Shown one piece after another: positions 1-11,034 of a stretch of 64,000 bases of DNA. The stretch's first letter is position 1, and every line of letters starts with the position of its first letter. Position numbers and translations under genes: made by a program. The notes under the pieces are model-generated. The model ran no database searches. It had not been told where the DNA came from and was given only the letters and a program-made list of their open reading frames with translations. The stretch spans positions 11,516,092 to 11,580,091 of the forward strand of contig CM044967.1 of NCBI GenBank assembly GCA_024516035.1, read 5' to 3'. This DNA comes from Bactericera cockerelli (Eukaryota; Arthropoda; Insecta; Hemiptera; Triozidae).

Positions 1-1245
1 ACAGAAAATCTGCTGTAAATGATGAAAAAAGTTTAGAAATTAATGAGACGAAGCATATTAGCCGCTCAAGAATATAACATGTAAGTTGTAAGCAGGTGCT
101 TTCAGTTTTTTTCTCGCTCTTCCAACTCTTCCCCTCTTCTCAACCTCTTGTGTTCTGTGTCGCCCTCCTAAATCCTTTTTCTCCTACTTCAAACTTTACT
201 TCCTCCTGTCTTCAAACTTGCTTTACTAATTATTTTCTCCTTGTTGCTGAAACAAAGTTCGTCTACAACTCTACATACTACAAGATTCCTCAAGAGCTTT
301 AGACTACTTTAGAGTCAAGGGCAAAAAAATCCGTTGAAAAATAATGTGTTGCCCTCGATTTTCCCTTGTCACTCCAGATCAGCTGCATCCTAGATTTCCC
401 TGGTTGCTTCATTTTTTAATGTTCGTGACATTTCAAGTGTTTACATTTACCTGACATTTCAACGTGTAATCCATTTCCTAGCGCGTCAACTGTTTACCTT
501 TCACTCATATCACAATATTGACAAGACCCGACATCCTTCAAATTGAAGCGTTTTCGATCGAACATCGATTTTTTGTTAATAATAGAAATACATTTGAACG
601 ATGCAAGGTTTCAATTTGTTTATTTTGTAAAACTGTATTATTCCAATTACCAGTGAATATTTTACGTCAAAATTCGAATGAACGCCAGGTATCTAACGAG
701 TATACAATCCGCTATACAAAGCGTACACGTAATTGCTTTTGAAAGGCTCTATCAAAATGTCTTGTATTTTCATGTTTATTGTAAACAAGATTCGCAATTA
801 CTTGAGAGTCTTCAGACACAATACCAATTAGTTTCAGTTTTCGTTTTAATCATATCTTTCATCAGAAAATATCATTCTCCTCTAAGTACTTTTAACGAAC
901 GGTATTAAATCTTGCTTAGACTGCTGGAATAGAAATGTTTCTGTCTCATCTTGGCAATATAAACAAGTTCCATTTTTAAAACATTCTATATTACATAAAT
1001 GAATTTGTGTACAAATACATTTATATAATTTCCATTATTATGACAACGTTATAGTAATTGAAAATGCTTTAATTAAAAATCGTAATCAGGAAATATAATT
1101 TTAATAAGGTATCTATCTACCTATATTATTTACGTATCAGTCGTCAGTCAAAACAAATAGTTATTATTATCTTTTTGTTCACCACCATTTTATTACACAC
1201 TTTAAACCAAATTATAATAAACTGTATTTAGTGTATTATCATTTG
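1..1245. other. AT-rich DNA without a supported gene
   Basis: I see no credible coding exon here. Positions 95-240 are pyrimidine-rich and the rest is AT-rich. The only structured piece is a repeat-like tail near 902-1000. Confidence 0.6.
902..975 (+). repeat. degenerate LINE-type 3' tail
   Basis: The pattern GACTGCTGGAATAG, then TCATCTTGGCAATATAAACAAG with small changes, recurs at 20555-20615 and in looser form at 35665-35700. In the 20.5 kb copy the shared segment ends in a short simple repeat, like a retroposon 3' end. Assignment to a LINE is inference. Confidence 0.35.
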
Positions 1246-1561
1246 GATTTTGTTTTCTCTCTCTCTACCTTACATATACATAATTAGAGAGAGAGAGAGA
1301 AATCAAATCTTCTATCCTCAGGTTCTCTGGAGTTCCTCTGACTTGCAAAGCAGACTTTTCCCTTTGTCAAATTATTTTTCCAGTCTTTTTACATTTAATG
1401 TATTTTTTTTTATTCTTTGTGACATTTGTTTTGTTTTTGTTGTTGTAAATACTCTTAAGATTAATTATTTGTATATTTTTAACATGATTTTATATTTTGT
1501 TTCCTAATCTGTGATATTATTATACCTGATGTAATGTTTCATTATTTTGTTTTTATTGTAA

Positions 1562-2045
1562 ACTAGCGGGTTACACCCGCCGCTTCGCCAGCCCATCAAA
1601 CGCACACAACGCAACACACACCCACCCACAAACCACATCCACACAAACACACACACGCACACCACCACACACCCACACACAACACACACACAACATACCA
1701 CACAACAAAACATCCCCGATCCCACACCAGACACCACCAAACCCACACATACATTTACACTACTGCACATCAATCTTACATAACCACCACATCAACGACG
1801 AACCATCCACACACAACCTCTCACCTACCACCACACACAACATACAAACCCAACACACCCTCAAATAACATCACACACCACACCATTTTAATAAACACAC
1901 ACATTAACATACAAGTCACTGATCTGTAAAACCTGACATCACACCATTACCATCAAATTTACACAAACCAACAACCCAACACAACACACACACCCACTAC
2001 AAACTACACCTAATACTTTAAAGCACACTACAACAACCCACATCT
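1562..2045. repeat. A/C-biased low-complexity block
   Basis: After the GC-rich start ACTAGCGGGTTACACCCGCC, the plus strand becomes almost entirely A and C with scattered T and very little G for about 450 bases. It is built of irregular ACACAC, CCACA and CAACA words with no constant period. The leading motif looks like the terminus of a dispersed element. The minus strand is open for short stretches only because the sequence is low complexity. Confidence 0.6.
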
Positions 2046-2059
2046 ATTCCATTAAATGT

Positions 2060-2600
2060 CAAGTATTGGTTATAGAAAACCTGAATATTTTTTTGTCCCA
2101 TTCATTTTCTGGCTTCTCCGCGTAGCTCAAAAATGGTCATCAGATTTCCGATCTAAGTACAAAAAAGTAAACCCTTGTTAAACTGCAATAATTTTCTGCT
2201 CTATGTTGGATAGGTCGTCACTTCAAATTTCGAGTAAAAAATGTCTTTAGTCAAAAAACGTGAATTTTTACATATACCCATCCATTTTTTTACTACACGG
2301 GAGCTAAGAAACGGCTCATTAAAATTATCGGAAATCGATATTCAATTGAAAGCTCAACCTATTGCTAAATTTCTCGCTTTGAGTTGAAAGGTCGTTATCG
2401 CGACAAATTTCCGACGCATATATTATCATTTAATGCAAAAAACGTGCACTTTTTTTTATGCGTCACCTTTCCATTTTTTATCTTACTCTTTACTTACTCA
2501 GGGAAATAATCTAGCCTAGAAGAAATTCGATCAACGACCTATTGCAAAATTTCAGTTCTTCTGGTCAAAACTTGCTTTGTGAATTTTTAAAGACTATTAC
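2060..2600. repeat. degenerate roughly 190-bp tandem or element remnant
   Basis: Two or three diverged blocks follow the same order: a GAGCTAAGAAACGGCTC or GTAGCTCAAAAATGGTC word, an AAATTTC word beside GGTCGT, and then AAAAAACGTG followed by a T-rich run and CCATTTTTT. This suggests an old internally repeated transposon body adjoining the A/C block. I cannot name the family. Confidence 0.4.
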
Positions 2601-2849
2601 ATTAATACATTACATACATTTACAATGCATACATGACAGCTTTCTTTAAATAATATAAGTTTAATTATATAGGACTTTTTCTTAAATACTTAATTTGTTC
2701 CAATCCTTGAAGGTAATTACCTAATTTTATTATTCATCTTTTTTTTGTAAATTACATGGTTCCGCACTAAATACAAACGTTTATTTTAAGTATTTTATTT
2801 TTTTATGCGGATCTATTTTTACGTAAGCTTTAACCAAGAACAATACTAA

Positions 2850-3083
2850 TTATTCTTTATTTTTATGGAAAAGTCGGATTTGTCGTCTAGGTTTACCATA
2901 GAAAACTTCGTTCTCAACTATGGGCAAAACGGATTCCACATAACATTCCGGATTCTGTACCAAAACCTCGCTGGAACAACGAGTGCTCAATTCATCGGAT
3001 TCTGGACCGAAATCGCTACAATCGATGGATTCCAGCAGTTTGGACGGAATCATCCACATGGACCAAGGAGTTAGGATCTTCAA
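2850..3083 (-). CDS. weak candidate coding exon, unidentified
   Basis: This segment is GC-richer than its surroundings. On the minus strand it is open for 77 codons with a mixed composition that includes cysteines. A pyrimidine-rich stretch ending TTTGAAG precedes it and a possible donor (ATG followed by GTAAAC) lies inside it. The plus strand is also open for 69 codons over the same region, so strand and coding status are uncertain. I recognise no domain. It could equally be a fragment of a mobile element. Confidence 0.18.
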   Translation of the reverse strand: MKILTPWSMWMIPSKLLESIDCSDFGPESDELSTRCSSEVLVQNPECYVESVLPIVENEVFYGKPRRQIRLFHKNKE

Positions 3084-3292
3084 AGTGAATAGAAAAGGTT
3101 GAGGTGGAAAAGGTATGTGCCAAGGTAATACCCCAGCCCGCTTTAGTTAGGACTTTGTTTTTATATATTTTCTATTTTCTTTTCATTTTTTGTTGATATT
3201 GTTTCCATTTTTTTCATTTGAAAATAATATTTATGTAATAATGTCCATTTATACCTAACAAAGCGTTGTATAATAATAATAATAATAATAGT

Positions 3293-3570
3293 ATAGTCAC
3301 TGTTGCAGAGTGAGTTAGCGCGCTAGGCATTGCACACATAAAGACCTGGGTTCGATTCCCAGCGGGGGAGGATTTTTTCTGCTCTGTACTTGGATGTTCG
3401 GGGTCCACTCATACCTCGTGAGGAAAAATGAGTAGCTCCTTTGATGTGAAGCAGCGACCAGTGGCAGAATCATAGGCAAAAAAATAATACAAGATATTGT
3501 AAATTAAAGTGGTAAAGTCCTATGATTCTGCGCTACCCACAAAAATTGTGACATAATAACACAAAGAAAA
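3293..3570 (+). repeat. tRNA-derived SINE, family C
   Basis: The head has tRNA-like A and B boxes (B-box region GGGTTCGATTCCCAGC) followed by a body containing CTTGGATGTTCGG, CTCGTGAGGAAAAATGAG and CAGCGACCAGTGGCAGAAT. The 3' part ends near CTACCCACAAAAATTGTGAC. Related copies lie at 5440, 36735, 37600 and 42735 (plus) and 26935, 35066 and 63340 (minus). Confidence 0.8.
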
Positions 3571-3639
3571 AGCATTATTATTATTATTAATAATAATTAG
3601 GGTGCGTTATTGTTGTTTTATAAATCTTTATTGGATGAA

Positions 3640-3845
3640 CAATTCATCATAGGGTGGCCTCATCGTGAACGATGGTAGCCAGACAGTGGAGGAATGTCTC
3701 AGCACTTCTACCACTGTCTTTACAAGGAGGCTAATAATTGACAAGAGCTCCCAGAACCAAGCCTATGCTGGTCTACTCCTTGTTTATAGCCCCCCAGTCA
3801 GAGTGCTGGTCTACTCCCTGTTTATAGTCCCCCAGCCAGACTCAA
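3640..3845 (-). repeat. family E retroposon with duplicated head
   Basis: Read on the minus strand it begins GTCTGGCTGGGGGACTATAA and ends near CACCCTATGAT. It matches copies at 38281-38455 and 40559-40733. Here the first 42 or so bases are present twice in tandem, which the other copies lack. Confidence 0.7.
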
Positions 3846-4054
3846 TTAGTATGTAGTGAACAATTAGTATATAGTAAAACCTGGATATAAGAGAAATCTC
3901 CATATAAGAGAGTAATTTTCAGGTCCAATTTACCTCTCTTTAGAAGAAAAAAATCGGTCCCTTGAGTTGTCTTTTTCAGGTTTCAATGTAAATATTACTC
4001 AATATACAGAAGATTAGAAAATTAAAAGACAAGGAATATTGAACAAAGAAGAGA

Positions 4055-4135
4055 AAAAAACTAATGCCCTACTAAAAGAGCGGGGTCATTGCCTGCGGCA
4101 GTCTTTTCCACCCAACCCTTTCAATCACATCATAT
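4055..4135 (-). repeat. LINE-type 3' end with GCAAT stem-loop
   Basis: The word TAAAAGAGCGGGGTCATTGCC, a short hairpin and CTTTTCCACCCAACCCTTT belong to a family seen at 7740, 25995, 38170 and 41320. In better copies the minus-strand reading runs through the hairpin toward an AATAAA and an AT-rich tail, as in a retrotransposon 3' end. Confidence 0.5.
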
Positions 4136-4619
4136 TATACTGGGTGATAAATCTGTGACTAATGTTGAACAGCTGATTAGTGCTGTAGGTGTGGTTATCA
4201 ATGAGGTTTTGTGAATAATTGAATAATATTTCAGTTTAACCATTGATTGAAATTAAGTACTGATTAAAAATAATCAATAATTAATCAGTGTGACACTTGA
4301 TATTGCACCCTAAGATTAGCAGGTAATTCTATTTGAGGAGATTTTTTTCATTCAAAATTGTTATTACTATATTTTAAGGCTTTAGGGGGAGGATTTTCAC
4401 GCTGTTAGCTCTTCCACACAATTAAAGCTCATCCAAGGAAAGTATAAGCCATGAGACTTATCAAACCCACATTAAAACCTACAGCAGTATCAAAACCAGA
4501 GGAAATGTTGCTTTATGTCTGCAAGTGCAAAGTGAAGCTTAACTCTAAGTAATGAGGAAATATACAAGTTGGATAGGTACCGTTGCGTGACCTGAGCGAT
4601 TTTTTTACATTTTATTTTA

Positions 4620-4956
4620 TATCTGACATAATTAAATCTCCCTCTTTTTACTCCTGTCCCTCTCACTCTTTTTTCTCATCTAACTCTCTTTCGCTCTCTT
4701 TTTACTTCTGCACTCTCTTTCTTTATCCTCCCGTCCTTTCTTCCCTTTCTGTCTCTCTCTCTCTTGCTCTTTTTCTTGTTTACTTTTGCACACTCTCTTT
4801 CTTATTATTTATCCTCCGTCTTTTTTTCTCTCTCTCTCGTCTCTATTTTTTTTTACTGCTCTTGCGTTCTCTTTCTTATCCATTTTCCTCCTGTCCTTTT
4901 CTCCTTCTTTCTTCTCCTCTCTTTCACTCTTTTCCTCCGTTTGCCTCTCATTTCAG
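4620..4956 (+). repeat. long polypyrimidine tract ending in a splice-acceptor-like CAG
   Basis: About 330 bases are made almost only of C and T, with a loose internal period of roughly 85-95 bases (CTGCACTCTCTTTCTTTATCC-like words recur). The tract stops in CTCTCATTTCAG directly before an open segment, so it is placed exactly where an intron's pyrimidine tract and acceptor would be. Any long open frame inside the tract is a composition artefact. Confidence 0.7.
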
Positions 4957-5101
4957 GTTATTTTTAGATCAATTCAAAGAGGTGAGTGGGAGATATTTTT
5001 CCAATAAAAACCATCACAGCAAGGAATCCCTGGCACTGCTCAAACTCTACCACCAAGCCAACCGAGAACCTTCATTTGGTAACAAAGAAGTGGTGCAGTA
5101 G
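4957..5101 (+). CDS. candidate 3'-terminal coding exon, unidentified protein
   Basis: Directly after the polypyrimidine tract and CAG, one frame is open to a TAG at 5099-5101. It gives about 48 residues of ordinary, charged composition (LFLDQFKEVSGRYF early, SLALLKLYHQANRE in the middle, ending NKEVVQ). The composition is unlike the repeat DNA around it, and an AATAAA lies 149 bases downstream. I do not recognise the family. A 25-base microexon is an alternative, because a GTGAGT donor follows 4981. A second acceptor-donor pair (CACAG at 5015-5019, GTAAC at 5080) also exists. Upstream exons would lie to the left and were not identified. Confidence 0.4.
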
Positions 5102-5249
5102 GATGCTCAATGTAAAGGTCTGAAAATGAGTTCCTTTTGTGGTCAACTTGAAATTCAAGCTAATTTTATCTGAATGGATGCAAAGTGGATAGACATTTTT
5201 CAAAAAATTGATGCTCAAAAGATTTAGCTCAGTGTTTTGTAATTTAGAT

Positions 5250-5255
5250 AATAAA
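5250..5255 (+). promoter_or_regulatory. AATAAA polyadenylation signal
   Basis: A canonical AATAAA lies 149 bases after the TAG of the candidate terminal exon. The hexamer is common in AT-rich DNA, so its value is mainly contextual. Confidence 0.3.
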
Positions 5256-5439
5256 ATCTGTTAGTTTTCTTTACATTAAGAAATGGGGAATAAGGTCCAT
5301 TTTGAATTTTGGTAAAATATACTATATTTAGGAATATTGAATTTCTGTCATCACCATTGCATCTAATCCTGTTTTATGAAAATTTAATCCCTCGTCAAAA
5401 GCACAATTTCATTTCCATGTTTTATTTAAATTTTCGATT

Positions 5440-5690
5440 TTTTTAATGCCCGGTGACCCGGGTTCGAATCCCGGCGGGGTCGGATTTTATCGGTACTATG
5501 GATGTCCGGGACTTTCCTAGCCTCTTGAGGACAATTTGGGGTAGTTGTAGAGTAGGCAACGACCAGTGGCGGTATTACGAGATTGATATTGGAATATGAT
5601 GGTTTGTTGGAGATGTGATGCATAAGCATTAGTTCTCGTAATGTCGATGCTACCCACTAAAAATTGTGACATAATTACACTACTAACTAG
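5440..5690 (+). repeat. tRNA-derived SINE, family C, 5'-shortened
   Basis: The copy begins at the B-box region (GACCCGGGTTCGAATCCCGG). The family C body follows (TGGATGTCCGGGACT, AACGACCAGTGGCGGTAT) up to CTACCCACTAAAAATTGTGA. The A-box half is missing or degraded. Confidence 0.75.
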
Positions 5691-5699
5691 GTCTTATCT

Positions 5700-7490
5700 T
5701 ATCTTATCCATCGATTTTTTCAATGCACAACAGTTCCTAATTGAAGAAATCAAATTTTTGAAAATAGAAATTGAGTTTCTTTGAAACGTGAACCACAAAC
5801 CTTAATGAAATTTTCGTGGACCCACAGATACTTGATTGATTGAAAGAAATACCTAGTGATGGTATATTTTGTCGTTCTATAGAATAACTCCTCCTGATCT
5901 CATTTATTTCATCAAAAGCGTCGTTTTTAATATAAAATTCACCGTTTTGGCTTCATGTCACGTTTTTGGTGATTTCTATTTCAAAATCACGTCCATCCAT
6001 AAGAATTTTTTCCCATTTATATTTCACCAGTAACTCACTCTATAAAGTAGTTTCTTTCGTTGTTTTATTAATATTAATTTTTTTTTTTGTCACTTTTGAC
6101 GCTCCACAATATCGTTTAATTTTACATTGCGGAATCACGGAACAAGAGAAACATAGCTGCCATTTTTGATTATGAAAGTGACTACTAAATTTCTGTAATA
6201 AATATAATATTATCAAAAATGATTCTTCATGTGAGTGTATGTAATCTCTATAATATAAAACTCAAATCTTTACGTATAAATCTGTCGCAAGCAATCAGAC
6301 TAACTCCGTAAGTTAGGAGAAATCTACCAAAAATTGGAATTTACCAAATTCTTAGGGAATTCGTAATCTTTTTAGTCATTTAGTGAATCGCCGGGGGTGG
6401 GTCAAGTAATTTGTTGGTGACATCCTTATTATCCAAGTCCTGAGACTGATGCCCACTTGAGAGTGGTAATATAATTGACAACATACTAGAAGAAAAGAAC
6501 ATAAAAAAAACCTTCTTAATGAGCTTAATAAACAAATTAGGTTCCTTTTGAACGAATCCGAAATTTCAATGGCTCAATAACTCTTTTGGAATCCCACTTG
6601 ACTTACCAATTTGTTCTTTCAAAAATTGCACTGCCATGCTGCACCCACATATTAATTTACTCTACCACGTTTACAAATTTTAGGTCACACGAGCAAAACT
6701 AATCAATTATTATGCAATATCTAGATAGGTGCATTCAACATTTTGCATTACATTTTCCTACTATCACTTTATTCTATTGTTCTGTTATTTGCTTTTGCTG
6801 TACGAAAATGATAAATGGCAAATGAATATGAGCTATCTGGGATGAATCGCCACGAGGCGTTTGTTATGTAAACGAGTTGGAAATGTTGGAATTGAAATTA
6901 CCTGCTCTTGAAAGTTTCGATTGTGCTCCCTTGTTTTAGGACAAATGGTCAATCACTAATTAGACAATTAAATATTTTTCCTCCCGATAAACAGTCCCGA
7001 TTATTCTTGTTCATATAATAGTAACAATGATGATTATTCATGTATCAATATTTTATACAGATATTAGTTCTTCAAACTTGATGGCACGTGTAACAAGAGT
7101 TGTAAGAAAAGTAAAACTTTACTAGGATATCATATTTTATACACTCGTAAGCAAGATGTGTAATGGATACATTCAAGTTAACTTTTTACGCCATGGATCG
7201 CAAGATAACTTTGCGGGTCTCAAGTCTTCTTTTTTTCTTACGCTACCTATACAGTCTATACACTCAAAGTTTATACTATCTGTACAGTTTCTTTTTTTAG
7301 TCCAATTGATCGGTCGGCGTCGTTATAAATAAACTAAGGGAAAAAAAAGAACTTTTGCTTACTTGGATAAAAGAATTAAAGCGACCAGCCATTCTTCTTA
7401 TTAGGATGAGGTTTTTTGGGCAGTAGGTTTTATACTTTATACTATGATATCTTTGTTACCATTATTCCTATTTTAGAGTATTGCTCGATA
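5700..7490. other. AT-rich DNA, nothing recognised
   Basis: Both strands have only short chance open frames. No repeat with a partner elsewhere in the window was noticed, apart from scattered AT-rich words. Confidence 0.55.
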
Positions 7491-7494
7491 ATTA

Positions 7495-7830
7495 TGTAAC
7501 TTTTCCGTTTATACTGATCAAAATAGAGAGGTTAGTTTATGGCATAAGTATTCAGAACTATTTCCTGCTACTGAGAGCAAAAAAGCTCGAAACAGCTGTC
7601 CAGGTATGTTCTGATATTCATTTTTATTTATTTACACTTTATTAATTGGACATATTATATACAACACAAATAATTACAAATTAAAACACAATATAAGAGA
7701 AGAAAAAAAAAATAAAAAATAAATAAATATATACAATATAAATGTCCTAACTAAAGGGCGGGGTTAGTGGTTCTGGCAATCTCTTCATGTACATCTAGTA
7801 CAACTTCTCACTTTTCCTCTGATACTGATT
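7495..7830. repeat. composite repeat including a LINE-type 3' end
   Basis: Around 7620-7790 the sequence matches the 41175-41375 copy: CACTTTATTAAT, GGACATAT, an A-rich stretch, TGTCCTAACTAA, then GGGCGGGGTTA and GGCAATCTCTTC. The flanking words CGAAACAGCTGT, ACTTCTCACTTTTCC and TTTATACTGAT recur near 32320-32425, so a second repeat seems to have been interrupted. Confidence 0.5.
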
Positions 7831-8029
7831 ATACTGATGTGTGCTGTTTTCTTTGTATTGAACAAACATGGTCTGAAAACATAAATGCTTCCAAACGTTC
7901 ACCATGCGTACTTTGGCTGCTGTTAATCTACGAGTATATATTCTACGAGTATATTGTATACTATTACGAGTATATGCTTGAAGTACAGTTAGTGAACTCA
8001 GAGAATTCGGGAACATGAAGGGATTAGGT

Positions 8030-9300
8030 AATTATTATAAACATTATGAACGGAGATACTCTTGATACAGGGTCCGGCGAGCCGTAAGTTATGACAGCGT
8101 ATTTTGGGTTTGCTAGGCTACATTTTTCATCCTAATTTTTTTTTTTTTTTTTTACAATGGCAAGTGTAATATATTTATTAAAAAAAAAGAACAGAACATT
8201 CTCATCATCTTTTTTTCAATGTATGAAAGTACAGCTCCGTCATCAAATCCATAACGAGGTCAGCTTGTATCTCGTGCCTCGTATTCGGAGAGATACAGCT
8301 CTTATGATTGAAATATGTGTTCTAACTTTTGCCCAGTTAGGCTAAATGTACCAATATTGCTAGGCTTTATACTTTTGCTAGGCTAACATGTAACCAATTA
8401 TTCGACAGTTAAAATCTCTATTTTGTTCTCTAACATAATTTTCGACACTTTAAAATCTCTATTTTGTTCTCTAACATAATTTTCGACACTTTTTTTTCAA
8501 CCCTCATGAAATTTTACACCAAGAAAATACAAAGACAAGTCGATAAGATTCATTTGTACCTTTCTTCTGAATAATTGGTATAAGTACCCAATATTTTGAA
8601 ACACAATTTTATAAATAAATACCTAGAGTATTAGTCGTCTAATCTATGATGAAGACGATCGAATTTCGTAGGCATGTGTAAATTGTTAGTTTAGAAAATG
8701 GACATATTGTGTCAAAACTTGACTCATAGTGTGTTCGAATTCTCGGCCATTAGGTACTGTAAAATTAGATCGTGAAGAACTCTGTCTTCTTAAAGAGCTA
8801 AAAAAAGCAGTTGAAGAATTAAAAAAAGGAAAATAATAATAAGATGTAATATTATAATTATTTGTATGATTTTTTTCATTCTTTGGTTTCACAACACAGA
8901 TTTTGGGAAGTTCTTCAATAACATTACTATTGATTCATTCTCTCTCTCTCCCTCTCTGTAGTATGTACGGAGTAAAAAGGATTGGATTTTAAATGCCTCA
9001 ATATCTGGAGTTTTGTGAAGATATTAACCAGCCACGTTAAATTAATAAGTCTCATCTCGTGAACAAGACGCAAGTCTCGTCAGTACAAAAGACATCTTCA
9101 TATTCTGCTCAAATTGAATCCTTTGTTGATAATTCCCTTCATTCATCTTGTGTACACATTGGATTTCGTATAGGTATGGATGCAAATGTAATTAATTCTT
9201 CAAAGTTCGTCACTGAGATGTCGCAAACACCTCCAGAGCAGCAGAACGTCCCAGTTGTTAGCATTACAGCTCTCAGTGCTTTCATCATAAAGTAGAAAGC
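8030..9300. other. AT-rich DNA with a small tandem duplication
   Basis: No gene is supported. A unit of about 40 bases (CGACAGTTAAAATCTC to CATAATTTT) occurs twice head to tail at 8403-8483. A poly-T run lies at 8138-8155. Confidence 0.5.
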
Positions 9301-9358
9301 AGCTATTTCTTTCTCTCTTTTCTCTCTCTTTCTCTCCTCTCTCTCTCCTCTCTCTGTG
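9301..9358 (+). repeat. TC-rich simple repeat
   Basis: Short CTCTCT and TTTCTC blocks with interruptions. Confidence 0.8.
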
Positions 9359-10805
9359 GCAGGTGTACTATTTTATTTATTTAGACCCGCTCACTGTGCT
9401 CTATGCTACCTGAGTTTTTAATTTTTTTTACTTTAACGCTTTATTTAAAGTGGCAGGATTCTTTTGATGGAGCTCTTCATCCAACCATTACCTCTTCCAT
9501 CCAACCACTATCTATAAAAAAATTCCCTATCTATAAAAATAAAATATAAGTAATTAAAATAAAATCTAATGTAAAATTAATTAAATCTATACACAATAAT
9601 TACACACATTACCTATATACCTACTAATAACGATTTCCGTTTGTGGATTTTCACTATCTTAGCTCACGCAGTTGACTCAGTATTGCTTGATATACTTTAT
9701 AAAGGCTATGCGTCTTGTCGGCAGTATATTAATGAGATAGCTACCTTCATAAATTATTTTCTACTCTAGTATCGAGCTATGGAGAGCGATTTATTATACT
9801 CTTTTCTCCTCGTGAGAAGGAAGGTGTGTCGAGGAGGTTGAGAATCACTTCCCACTTTACATTTTCCCATTTGTGCTATCTTTTCTCTTCTGTTTTAAAT
9901 TTTTTCTATCAAAACAATATTCTAGCTTGTCTATTGTTTTCATTGCACTCTAAACTTTGTGCCTTTCTTTCGTTACTTTTCCTATCTCGTCTTCTCGGTA
10001 TAATATTTCCACCACAGTAATTCTCTGAACAATGCATGAATAGTAGGTATCCATGGATATTAAATATACTTTTTCCTTCGAAGAGAATGCAAATATTTAC
10101 GCCGCAAAACATTTGAACTTTGCGAGATCGGAAGTAATTAAAATTAAATCTAGGAAAATTTCCCTGGTAATATAAACCCATTAAATTTATTTTCATGGGT
10201 GACCTACAGTTTTATCTCTTGGATATGCACTGGGGGCATAGCGGGACAGCAAAGTGGACCTTTTTGATGATTTAGTTTTTTAATCTAATTTTTTTATAAT
10301 CTTCAATTTTTATGGCCTTGATCATGATACTTTGTATTAGAATAGAGTAGCTATATCTCTCTGAGATACTCTGAGTGAGGTCTAGGACGAAATTAATAGA
10401 CAAATTCGAGATATTAAGTCATGACTTAAGCATTAGTTTCCCCATATAAAACAAAACGCAAGATCTATACTACTGTACTTTTATTATTAAAATTAATTTC
10501 CATGTAGCCAATACGAATCTGATGAACAGCTGTTATAACTCGAAAAAACCTTTTCTTTTGTCTCAAGAGTTTTTGTATTTTCGAGAAGAAAAAAAAAAAC
10601 GATGGTAGATCAATATGATACCCACTCAAGAAAGAACAAAAGACTCTGAAAAGACGCTAAAGAAAGGACAATAACTAAAACAAAATTAGCGTCATCAGTT
10701 CATTATAAACTTTGACAGAGGCGCTGTCTTTCGATACTGCTGTCGCGTTGCTTTACGTTCATATGATAAGAACAAAGACTCTTTGAAAATAGTTTCATGC
10801 TTCAC
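9359..10805. other. AT-rich DNA, possible decayed short transposon near 10393
   Basis: No gene is supported. At 10393 the words CGAAATTAATAGACAAATTC resemble the terminal inverted repeat of the 128-bp transposon family at 19579, 58999 and elsewhere. No matching second end is clear. Confidence 0.45.
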
Positions 10806-10814
10806 TTAAAAAGA

Positions 10815-11030
10815 TAATAATAACACTCTTTAGTGGAAAGTAACCATCAGGCGAGGTGAATGCTCAAAGCATTTTCTACCACCTAACCCTCAGAGTCTTA
10901 TTATTATGTGGTCACAAACTCAAATTAATGAGGAAAAATGCATGCACTGGGTGGGATTCGAACCAACGGATCCCTACGCTACCTGGATTACCAGACTAGC
11001 GCGTTAACCACTTGTCTACCAGTACAAGTG
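10815..11030 (-). repeat. tRNA-derived SINE, family B
   Basis: The minus-strand reading starts ACTGGTAGACAAGTGGTTAA, passes a B-box GGTTCGAATCCCACCC and continues through TTAATTTGAGTTTGTGACCA to a tail with AAGAGTGTTATTATTATC. The partner at 16627-16840 is very similar. Confidence 0.85.
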
Positions 11031-11034
11031 TTTT

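Noticed and set aside
1504..1773. 89-codon cysteine/valine-rich minus-strand open frame
   Set aside because: It arises from the A/C-biased low-complexity block.
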